This document shows positions 25,949 through 34,800 of a DNA stretch of 64,000 bases, piece by piece. A model generated the notes under the pieces. That model ran no database searches. It was given only the letters and a program-made list of their open reading frames with translations, and was not told the DNA's origin. The first letter of the stretch is position 1. Each line of letters starts with the position of its first letter. The position numbers were made by a program, and so were the translations under genes. Location of the stretch: the NCBI GenBank assembly GCA_963792915.1, contig CAWBYD010000008.1, positions 310,001 through 374,000 on the forward strand, given 5' to 3'. Source of the DNA: Solirubrobacter sp963792915 (lineage in GTDB: Bacteria; Actinomycetota; Thermoleophilia; Solirubrobacterales; Solirubrobacteraceae).

Positions 25949-26776
25949 TCAGCCCTTGAGCCCGCCGGCGAAGCCCTTGATCACGAACCGCTGCAGCAGC
26001 CCGAACGCGACCAGGATCGGGAGCGACGCGACGATCACCGCGGCGAAGATGTAGCCCCAGTTGGACACGTACTGGCCGACGAACTCGTACACGACGACCG
26101 GCAGGGTCTCGTTGGGTGTCCCGCCGAGGTAGATCAGCGGCGTCAGGAAGTCGTTCCACACGAACACCGCGTTGAGGATCACGACGGTCCCGGTGATCGG
26201 GCGCAGCAGCGGGAACGTCACGCGGCGGAAGCTCTGCAGGTGCGTCGCGCCGTCCACCAGCGCGGCCTCCCCGTACTCGCGCGGCAGCGCGCGCAGGAAG
26301 CCCGTGTAGAGGAAGATCGTGAACGGGAGCTGCACGCCGGTGTAGAACAGCACCATCGACGTGTAGGACCCGAGCAGGCCCGTGTCCTTCATGAAGCGGT
26401 ACAGCGGCACGAGCGCGAGCTGGAACGGCAGCACGATGCCGAGCAGGAACAGGATGTACATGCCGTAGCTGAGCCGCGTCCTGGCGCGCGCGAGGTAGTA
26501 GGCGGCGAGTGAGCCGGCGACGATCAGGCACACCAGGCTGGCCACGGTGATGATCGTCGAGTTGACCAGCGCGGGGCCGAGCGTCGCCCCGCTCCAGGCC
26601 TTGGCGTAGTTGCTCGCCTGCACGTGGTGCGGGAGCCCGAGCGCCGCCTGGTTGATCTCGGCCGGGCTCTTGAACGACAGGTTGATCAGCACGTAGACGG
26701 GGAACAGGAACACGAGCGCGACGGCGATCATCGCGAGCTCGAGGCCGAACGTGCGATAGCGGTAGCGGCCGGGCAT
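25949..26776 (-). CDS. carbohydrate ABC transporter permease (MalG type)
   Basis: The 275-residue protein has six membrane segments and the permease EAA loop EYGEAALVDGATHLQSF, which docks to the ATPase. It belongs to the MalG/CUT1 family importing oligosaccharides. ATG at 26776 overlaps the stop of the MalF-type gene (TGATG). It is the last gene of the importer operon; no ATPase follows. In actinobacteria a shared MsiK-type ATPase often powers several such importers. Confidence 0.92.
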   Translation of the reverse strand: MPGRYRYRTFGLELAMIAVALVFLFPVYVLINLSFKSPAEINQAALGLPHHVQASNYAKAWSGATLGPALVNSTIITVASLVCLIVAGSLAAYYLARARTRLSYGMYILFLLGIVLPFQLALVPLYRFMKDTGLLGSYTSMVLFYTGVQLPFTIFLYTGFLRALPREYGEAALVDGATHLQSFRRVTFPLLRPITGTVVILNAVFVWNDFLTPLIYLGGTPNETLPVVVYEFVGQYVSNWGYIFAAVIVASLPILVAFGLLQRFVIKGFAGGLKG

Positions 26777-27687
26777 CAGGCCGTCACCTCCCGGGATTGC
26801 AGGTAGCGCACCTGGACCAGCGCGAGCGCGGCGACGAGCAGGGCGAGCACGAGCGCGACGGCGGTCGAGTAGCCGTACTTGCCGAACACGAACGCCTGCT
26901 TGTAGATCAGCGTCGAGAGCGTCTCGGACGCGTAGCCGGGGCCGCCGCCGGTGATCGCGAAGACCTGGTCGAAGAGCTTGAGGCCGCCGATCGTCGACAG
27001 CGTCAGGTTGATCGTGACGGCCGGCGCGATCAGCGGCAGCACGACGTGGCGAAAGCGCTGCAGGCGGCCGGCGCCGTCCAGCGCGGCGGCCTCCTCGAGC
27101 TCGCGCGGGATGCCCTGGAGCGCCGCCAGGAAGATCACCATCGAGTAGCCGGCGTACTGCCAGACGACGGTCAGGCCGATCGCCCACAGCGCCACGCCGG
27201 GATCGCCGAGCCAGTCCTGGCGCAGGAAGCCGAGCCCGAGGAAGCCGAGCAGCGCGTTCAGGCCGGAGTGCGGGTCCGGGTTGAACATGTACTTCCACAG
27301 GAATGCGAGCACGACCGGGCTCAGGACGGCCGGCGCGAAGAAGATCGTGCGCAGCGCGAGCCGGCTCTTGATCCGCGTGTTGACGCCGAGCGCGAGAGCG
27401 AGCCCGAGCGCGTTCTGCACGATCACGATGAACGCGGTCAGCTTGAGCGTGTTCTGCAACGCGCCGAAGGACTGCGCGTCGGTGAACAGCCGCTTGAAGT
27501 TGTCGAGCCCGACGAAGGCCGCCTTGCCGAGGCCGCTCCAGTCGGTGAACGCGTAGGCGGCGCCGGCCAGGCTCGGGTAGATCACGATCAGCGCGTAGAT
27601 CGCCAGCGCCGGCGTCGCGAACCAGATCGAGGGTGCACTGCGCGCGCGTCTGGAAACCGCGCGGAAGCGAGGCTGAATCGAAGTCAC
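26776..27687 (-). CDS. carbohydrate ABC transporter permease (MalF type)
   Basis: The 303-residue inner-membrane permease has six predicted helices and the EAA motif ELEEAAALDGAGRLQRF. GTG at 27687 overlaps the TGA of the binding-protein gene (GTGA), showing translational coupling. It pairs with the MalG-type protein to form the channel for the sugar delivered by the lipoprotein encoded upstream. Confidence 0.92.
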   Translation of the reverse strand: MTSIQPRFRAVSRRARSAPSIWFATPALAIYALIVIYPSLAGAAYAFTDWSGLGKAAFVGLDNFKRLFTDAQSFGALQNTLKLTAFIVIVQNALGLALALGVNTRIKSRLALRTIFFAPAVLSPVVLAFLWKYMFNPDPHSGLNALLGFLGLGFLRQDWLGDPGVALWAIGLTVVWQYAGYSMVIFLAALQGIPRELEEAAALDGAGRLQRFRHVVLPLIAPAVTINLTLSTIGGLKLFDQVFAITGGGPGYASETLSTLIYKQAFVFGKYGYSTAVALVLALLVAALALVQVRYLQSREVTA

Positions 27688-28958
27688 CTCTGGTTGTACG
27701 CCGCGTCGAGCTTCTTCAGCAGGCCGTCGACGTCGGTCTTGCCCGCGAACAGGTCCTGGATGCCCGCGAAGTGCGCCGGCTGGACCTGCGCGTTGGGCCA
27801 CTCCTGGTCCATGAACGGCACCGACCGGTTCTCCTTGACGTAGGGGACGAACGGCGCCAGCAGCGGGTCCGGCGTGTAGCCGGCGGGCTGCACCAGCGGC
27901 ACCGAGTACTGCGCCTTGGAGAATCTGGCCATCTCGTCGGGCCGGCCGAGGAAGTCGACGAACCGCTTCGCCGCGCCGGCGTTGCGGCTGCTCGAGCTCA
28001 CGCCGACGCCCGCGGACACGCCCGCCGGGATCTTCAGCGCCCCGCCCGGGTCGTTGGCCGGGAACGGGAACGTCCCGAGGTTCGACGCGTCGGTCGCCGC
28101 GGTGTAGGTGGGCAGGACGCCGGTCACCTGGATCGCCATGCCGGCCCTGCCCGACGTGACCATGCTCGTCTGCTGCTCGAAGGTCGTGCCGTTCGGGTTG
28201 GGGTTGAAGTACCCCCGCCGTTCGAGCTCGAGGTAGCGCGTGAAGACCTCGCGCCAGCCCGAGTTCGAGAACGTCCTGCGGTGCGCCAGCATGTCCTGCG
28301 CGAGGTTCGGATCCTCGGTGAACGCGGTGGACGGCGCGATCGCGTACGCGATCAGCTGCGTGATCCACGGCGTCTGGTTGCCGAGCGCGATCGGCACCTT
28401 GCCGGCCGCCTTGATCTTCTGCGCGTCGGCGAGCAGCTCACCCCAGTCCTTGGGCATGGCGGTGATCCCGGCCGCCCTGAACACCTGCTTGTTGTAGATG
28501 GCGCCGATCGGCGTGACGCTGGAGGACCACATGTACGTCCTGCCCCCGTCGCCCAGCAGCGGGCGCAGGCCGGCGGGCACGTTGGCGATCCAGCGCTGGC
28601 TGGAGAGGTCGGCCAGCAGGCCGTTGGGGGCGAGCTGCTTGACCGCCATCGCGGAGCCGTTCCCGGGCCACACGACGAACAGGTCGGGCGCGTTGCCGCC
28701 GCCGAGCTGCGCTCGCAGCGAGGTCTGGAGATCGTCGACCGGCGCATAGCTGGCCCGGATCGTGACGTCCGGGGCGACCTTGCGGTAGTCGGCGATCATC
28801 AGCTCCCACGCCGGCTTGTTGTCCGTGATCGCCTTCAGCGTCAGCGTGGTCTGCCCCCGCGTTCCTCCGGCGGTCGTGCCAGTCCCGCACGCCGCCACCG
28901 CCGCCACCGCCAGCAGCGCCGCGGCGCGCCGGCGCCATTGACCCGACCGCTCCTCCAT
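27684..28958 (-). CDS. sugar ABC transporter substrate-binding lipoprotein
   Basis: ATG at 28958, with AGGAGGAGAG just upstream, starts a 424-residue protein. A basic N-terminus and hydrophobic stretch end in the lipobox AVAAC, with Cys24 as lipid anchor. The rest is a CUT1 extracellular solute-binding fold of the MalE/UgpB type (NAPDLFVVWPGNG, GAIYNKQVF). Its start lies back-to-back with the LuxR/LAL regulator gene. The sugar is unknown; nearby rhamnosidase and glycosidase genes suggest a plant-derived oligosaccharide. Confidence 0.92.
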   Translation of the reverse strand: MEERSGQWRRRAAALLAVAAVAACGTGTTAGGTRGQTTLTLKAITDNKPAWELMIADYRKVAPDVTIRASYAPVDDLQTSLRAQLGGGNAPDLFVVWPGNGSAMAVKQLAPNGLLADLSSQRWIANVPAGLRPLLGDGGRTYMWSSSVTPIGAIYNKQVFRAAGITAMPKDWGELLADAQKIKAAGKVPIALGNQTPWITQLIAYAIAPSTAFTEDPNLAQDMLAHRRTFSNSGWREVFTRYLELERRGYFNPNPNGTTFEQQTSMVTSGRAGMAIQVTGVLPTYTAATDASNLGTFPFPANDPGGALKIPAGVSAGVGVSSSSRNAGAAKRFVDFLGRPDEMARFSKAQYSVPLVQPAGYTPDPLLAPFVPYVKENRSVPFMDQEWPNAQVQPAHFAGIQDLFAGKTDVDGLLKKLDAAYNQR

Positions 28959-28989
28959 GGCTCTCCTCCTCGCTCGCTCGCACCGGCCG

Positions 28990-31692
28990 GTGCGATCACA
29001 CCCGAACAGAATCGCAAGGCGCGGGGACGCGCGTAGAGTCGCCCCACTGAGCCATCCGCATTCGATCCTCGTCGGCCGCGACCGGCAGCTGGACCAGCTC
29101 CGCGAGGCGCTCGCCGCGGGAGCGCCTCGGGTGCTGCTCGTGCAGGGCCCGGCGGGGAGCGGCAAGACCGCGCTGATCGAGCGGTTCCTCGCCGGCGCGG
29201 GCGCCGTCCGCGTCCTGCGCGCCGGTGGGCAGCCGAGCGAGGCGGGGTTGGCGCTCGGCGTCGTGGACCAGTTCCTGCGCCGCGCCGGCGCTGCGCCGCC
29301 GGCGGGCGGCGACGTGGCGGCGGCGGGCGCACGCGTGCTGGACGTGCTCGCCGCCGGGCCGTCGGTGGCGGTGCTCGACGACGCGCAGTGGATCGACCGC
29401 GAGTCGCTCGACGCGCTGGTCTACGCGGCGCGCCGGCTGGTCGGCGTGCCGGTGCTGCTGCTCGTCGCCGCCCGCGGGGAGCTCCACGGCTTCGATCGCC
29501 TGGCCGGGGCGGTGCGCGTGTCGCTCGGGCCACTGGACCTCGACGGCCTGCGCGCGCTCGCCGGCGCGCCGCTGACCGAGTTCGCGCTGCGCACGCTGCT
29601 GCGCCACACCGAGGGCAACCCGGGCCATGCGCACGAGCTGCTCGAGCAGCTGAGGCCCGCGGCCTGGACACAGGCGCCGCTGCGGCTGCCGGCGCCGCTG
29701 AGCGTCCAGGCCGAGGTGCGCGAGGCGCTCGCCGGCTGCCCGGACGTCGCCCGGCTGATCGAGGCGGCCGCGGTGCTGGGGCCGGGCTGCGCGCTGGCCG
29801 ACGCGGCGGCGCTCGCGGGCCTCGAGCGCGGGCTCCCGGCGCTCGAGGACGGCTGCCGCAGCGGCCTGATCCGGGAAGGGCGGCGGCGCGGCCTGCCGGC
29901 GATCGAGTTCGCTTCGACCGCCGTCGCCGCCGCCGTTCACGACCAGCTCGGACCCGCCGCGCGGGCCGGGCTCCATCGCGGCGCGGCGGCGCTCGACGCC
30001 GCTGGCGCCGTGTGGCATCTCGCCGCCGCCGCCGAAGGACCGGACGAGCCGCTGGCGGCGCGGCTGGAGCGCTGCGCGGGCGACGCTGCGCGGCCGCAGG
30101 CGGCGGCGGCGCTCATCTCCGCCAGCCGCCTGAGCGCGGACCGCGCGCGGCGCGAGGAGCGGCTCCTGCGCGCCGTCGACTGGATGCTGCTCGGCGGCGA
30201 TGCCAGCCAGGCCCAGGCCTTCGAGGCCGAGGTCGCGGACTGCGAGCCGAGCGCGCGCCGCGAGAGCATCCTCGGCCAGCTGGCGATGATCGGCCGCCGC
30301 GTGCGCGAGGCCAGCCATCACCTGCAGGCCGCGTGGGAGCTGTGCGACGCCGCCGCCGACCCCGGGCTGGCCGCGACGATCGCGCACCGCAACGCGTTCG
30401 AGGCGCTGGTGCACCTGCGCGACCGCGAGGTGATGACGTGGGCGCGGCGCGCGCTGGAACTCGCCCCGGACGATCCGCTGGCCGTCGAGTGGCGCGCCAC
30501 GCTCGCGCTGGCCCGCTGGCGGCTGGGGGAGCGCGCGCAGGCGGACGCGTTGCTGACCGCGGCGCTCAGCGGCGACGACGATCGCGACGCGCCGCTGGTC
30601 GGGATGCGCGCGTGGCTGCGCTTCGCCGACGACGACCTCGACGGCTCGCGCCGCGAGCTCGCCGCCGCGGCGGAGCGCGAGATCCGGCTCGGCGCCCTGG
30701 AGATCGCCGTCGTGCACCTCAACGTGCTCGTCCGCGCGCACTTCGCGGCCGGCGACTGGGAGGCGGCGGAGCAGGTGGCCGAGCGCGCCGTGCGCCTCGG
30801 CTCCGAGCTCGAGGACACGTCGGCGCGCGTGTTCGCGTGGTGGCCGGCGCAGCTCGTGCCGCTCGCCCGCGGCGAGTGGGCCCGTGCGGAGCGCCTGCTC
30901 GCCCACGCCGTCGACGAGCCGACCGACGCGCCGGACCGCGTGCTGGCGGTCGGCATGGCGCAGGCGCTGGCGGCGAGCGCGCGCGGCAACGCAGCGGCGG
31001 TGCTGGAGGCGCTCGCGCCGGTCGCTGCGCTCTCCCCCTGCGCGGGGCTCGACGCGCCCGGGTTCTGGCCGTGGCAGCCGCTCTACGCGGCGGCGCTCGT
31101 GGCCAGCGGGCGCCACGCCGACGCCGATGCGTTCCTGCGCGCGCACGAGCGGCTCGCCGGCGAGCTGCGTCACGGCTCGATGCGCGCCCGCCTGGCGTCC
31201 GTCCGCGGCCGCCTGGAGGCCGCGCGCGGCGACGTCGCGGGCGCCGAGGCGGCCTTCGAGCTCGCGCTCGCGCAGGTCCGCCCGCTCGCGCGCCCGTACG
31301 AGCGCGCGACGATCGAGCTGGCCGCCGCGCAGTTCTTCCGGCGCACGCGCCGGCGGCGCCGGGCCGTGGAGCTGCTGACCGCCGCGGCCGGGACGTTCGC
31401 GTCGCTCGGCGCGCGGCCGGCGCTGACCCGCTGCGAGCAGGAGCTCGGGGCGTCCGGCCTGCAGCCGTCGCGCGGGGGCCGCGCGGAGCTGACGCCGCGC
31501 GAGCGGATGGTGGCCGAGCTCGCGGCGGCCGGGGCGACCAACCGCGCGGTCGCGGACGAGCTGCAGCTGAGCGTCAAGACCGTCGAGATCCACCTCGGCC
31601 GGGTCTATTCCAAGCTCGCGATCAAGTCGCGCGCCCAGCTCGCGCAGTGGTTCGGGAGCGCGAACCCCTATGCGCGCTCTCAGGATCCGTAG
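28990..31692 (+). CDS. large ATP-binding LuxR-family (LAL/MalT-like) regulator
   Basis: The protein is about 900 residues. An AAA/STAND-type NTPase comes first, with Walker A GPAGSGKT (about residues 53-60) and Walker B SVAVLDDAQW. A long TPR-like helical region follows, and a C-terminal LuxR helix-turn-helix (LTPRERMVAELAAAGATNRA, then SVKTVEIHL). LAL regulators such as MalT activate operons when bound to ATP and an inducer. The start is uncertain: ATG 28957 would collide with the divergent gene's start, GTG 28990 is used here, and CTG 29047 is possible. It sits between the sugar importer and the rhamnosidase, so it probably controls one or both. Confidence 0.85.
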   Translation: MRSHPNRIARRGDARRVAPLSHPHSILVGRDRQLDQLREALAAGAPRVLLVQGPAGSGKTALIERFLAGAGAVRVLRAGGQPSEAGLALGVVDQFLRRAGAAPPAGGDVAAAGARVLDVLAAGPSVAVLDDAQWIDRESLDALVYAARRLVGVPVLLLVAARGELHGFDRLAGAVRVSLGPLDLDGLRALAGAPLTEFALRTLLRHTEGNPGHAHELLEQLRPAAWTQAPLRLPAPLSVQAEVREALAGCPDVARLIEAAAVLGPGCALADAAALAGLERGLPALEDGCRSGLIREGRRRGLPAIEFASTAVAAAVHDQLGPAARAGLHRGAAALDAAGAVWHLAAAAEGPDEPLAARLERCAGDAARPQAAAALISASRLSADRARREERLLRAVDWMLLGGDASQAQAFEAEVADCEPSARRESILGQLAMIGRRVREASHHLQAAWELCDAAADPGLAATIAHRNAFEALVHLRDREVMTWARRALELAPDDPLAVEWRATLALARWRLGERAQADALLTAALSGDDDRDAPLVGMRAWLRFADDDLDGSRRELAAAAEREIRLGALEIAVVHLNVLVRAHFAAGDWEAAEQVAERAVRLGSELEDTSARVFAWWPAQLVPLARGEWARAERLLAHAVDEPTDAPDRVLAVGMAQALAASARGNAAAVLEALAPVAALSPCAGLDAPGFWPWQPLYAAALVASGRHADADAFLRAHERLAGELRHGSMRARLASVRGRLEAARGDVAGAEAAFELALAQVRPLARPYERATIELAAAQFFRRTRRRRRAVELLTAAAGTFASLGARPALTRCEQELGASGLQPSRGGRAELTPRERMVAELAAAGATNRAVADELQLSVKTVEIHLGRVYSKLAIKSRAQLAQWFGSANPYARSQDP

Positions 31693-31739
31693 GGGGACTG
31701 CTGATGCGCAGCGGCGGCGTCTGCGTGTAGACCTCCCGA

Positions 31740-31791
31740 GTCGATTCGGTCGAATGAGCGAAGTCCTCGCCGAGACCCGACCCGAATCGAC
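31740..31791. promoter_or_regulatory. inverted repeat between LAL gene and rhamnosidase
   Basis: GTCGATTCGGTCG (31740-31752) and CGACCCGAATCGAC (31778-31791) form an inverted repeat with a single bulged base and a 25-nt spacer. It follows the regulator's stop by 48 bp and precedes the rhamnosidase start by 31 bp. It could be the regulator's terminator or an operator for the rhamnosidase. Confidence 0.45.
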
Positions 31792-31822
31792 CAATAGTCA
31801 CCCCCAGGAGGAGATGGTGCAA

Positions 31823-34800
31823 ATGGACGTGCATGCGCGGCGGTTGAGGGCCGTCGCCGCAGCCGCCGCGCTCGCCGGCGCGGCGCTGGCGGCCATGGCG
31901 AGCCCGAGCGTCGCCGCCGGACCGCTGGCCGCAGGCCTGAAGACCGACGGCAGCGCGCAACCGCTTGGCATCGACGACGCGACGCCGCGGTTGAGCTGGC
32001 GGATCGACGGGTCGGCCCGCGGTCTGCAGCAGACCAGCTACGAGATCGTGGTCGCGACCACGGCCGCCAAGGCGGCGGCGGGGCAGGGCGACGTGTGGGA
32101 CTCCGGGCGGGTCACCTCCGCGAGCCTCGGCGCGGGCTATGCCGGGCCGCCGCTGGCGTCGCGGACGCGCTACTACTGGGCCGTCGGCACGTCCACCAAC
32201 ACGGCCGCCACGCTGGCGTGGTCGGCCGCTGCGTGGTTCGAGACGGCGTATCTCAGCCCGTCGGACTGGAAGGGAAACTGGATCGCCGGCCCGGCGCGGC
32301 CGACCGCGCCGCTGACCGCGGCGCAGGCGGCGGCCGACGACGCGTGCTGCATCCAGGCCAACACGACGCTCGTGGCGCCCGCCGCGGCGGGTGACACGAA
32401 CCTCAAGGTCGCGAGCATCACCGGCCTCGCGAGCGGGCAGGCGCTGACGCTCGACACCGGCGCCGCGCAGGAGACGGTGACGGTCGGCACGGTCGGCACG
32501 GCGCCCGCCAGCGCGACCACGCTCGTGGTCCCCGCAGCGGCCGGCGACACGACGGTCAACGTCGCGAGCGTCACCGGCTACGCGGCCGGCGCGGCGATCA
32601 CGATCGAGGGCGAGTCGCGCACCATCACGGCGGTCGGCACGGCCGCCGGCAACGCCACGACGCTGTTCGCGGCGGCCGCCGCGGGCGACACGAACGTCAA
32701 GGTCGCGAGCGTCAACGGCTTTGCGGTGGGCCAGAAGCTGACCGTCGAGAGCGAGCTCCGGACCGTGACCGCCGTCGGCACCCAGGGCCGCAACACGACG
32801 CTGGCGGCGGCGGCGGCGGCCGCGGGGGCGACGAACGTCAAGGTCGCGAGCGTGACCGGCGTCACCGCGGGTGACGCGATCGCGATCGACACCGGCGCGG
32901 CGCGCGAGAGCGCGACCATCGCCACCGTCGGCACGGCCGGCGCGACCGGCACCGGCCTCACCCTCGCCGCACCGCTCGCCAGCGCGCACAACTCGGGCGC
33001 GGCGGTCTCTGACCCGGGCACCGGCATCACGTTCACCCCGGCGCTGGCCCAGAGCCACGCGAGCGGCGCGGCCGCGCGCGGCCTGGGCAGTGGGATCACG
33101 TTCTCGCCCGCGCTCGCGCAGGGGCACGCGAGCGGCGCCGCGGTCGCCAGCCTCGGCACGGGCGTCACGGTCACGCCGGCGCTCGCCGGCGCGCACGCGG
33201 CGGGCGCCGCGGTCGTCGGCCCGAAGCCGGGCGACTACTGCCGCGACCCGCGCGGCGGCGCGACCGCCGGCACGTGCCAGGCGCTGCGCCCGGCGCCGAT
33301 GCTGCGCAAGGCGTTCGACGTCTCCGCGACGTCGGTCCACGGCGCGGTAGTGAGCGCGCGCGTCTACTCCTCCGGGCTCGCGTACAACGACATGACCCTC
33401 AACGGCGCGGTGCCGGACAACCGGCGGCTCGACCCGGGCTGGACGAACTACTCCGACACCGACCTCTACACGACGCAGGACGTCACGTCGCTGATCCGCC
33501 AGTCGGCGGCGAGCACGACGAGCAACGTGATCGCCACGCAGCTCGGCTCCGGCCAGTTCGACGAGCACTCCACCAACGGCGACTGGCATTGGGAGACCGC
33601 CGAGTGGCGCGCCACGCCCGAGCTGATCGCCGACCTCTGGATCACCTACGCCGACGGCACGCAGCAGCTCGTGAAGTCCGACGGCACATGGAAGGTCAGC
33701 ACCGCCGGGCCCAACCGCTACGACAACTACTACAACGGCGAGACGTTCGACGCGCGCCGGCAGATCACGGGCTGGGACACGCCGCACTTCGACGCGTCGA
33801 GCTGGGCGGACGCGAACGTCGTGACCGGCCCGGCGGGCACGCTGCGCGCGCAGCAGACCGAGCCCACGCGGATCCTGGCCAGCTACCCGGCCAGCACGTT
33901 CACGACGTCGCCCGGCGGCGACGGCCCGGCGCCGTTCAACGGCGACTCCTACGTCCCGGTGGCGGGCGTGCAGGTCTACAACATCACCCAGAACCGGGCC
34001 GGCTGGGCGACGCTCAGCGTCTCCGGCTGCGCCGCCGGCACGCCGATCCAGGTCCTCTACGCCGAGAAGCTCAACGCCAACGGCACGATCAACAACTCGG
34101 GCTTCACCGAGGCCGGCCAGCTGCAGAGCGACGTCTACGTCTGCGACGGCACCGGCACCGCCGACCACCCGGAGGTGTGGACGCCGGAGTTCTCGATCAA
34201 GGGCTTCCAGTACGTCCAGGTCAGCTCGCCGTCGAACCCGTCCTCGCAGGCCGGCGGCACGCCGCAGCCGCTGCCGGCCGGCGTGCACGCGACGATCATG
34301 CGCGTGCAGCAGCTCGGGACCGACCACGCGCAGGTCGGCACGTTCGGCACGTCGGACCCGCTGCTGAACACGATCGACACGATGGCGCGTACCACCGTCC
34401 AGAACTGCGACTGGGGCGGCATCACGTGCGACACGCCGATCTACGAGAAGGACCCGTGGACCGGTGACGAGCAGCTCTCGGCACCGACCGAGTCCGACTA
34501 CTACGACACGCAGCTCGAATACATGACGGACTTCCAGGACATGCTCGACAACGCGGTCGCGGCGACCGGCGAGCTGACCCTGCTGGCGCCTACCGACACG
34601 CAGTACGGGCACGTCGGGCAGACGTTCAAGTCGGCGACCAACGCGGGCGCGACCCCGATCTGGGACGCGTTCTGGTTCGTCGTCCCGTGGGAGTCCTACC
34701 AGCGCTACGGGGACCTGCGGGCGCTCGCGCAGACGTACCCGATGATGAAGAAGTACCTGCTCAACTGGATCCCGCAGTGGACCGACAAGGACGGCGACAG

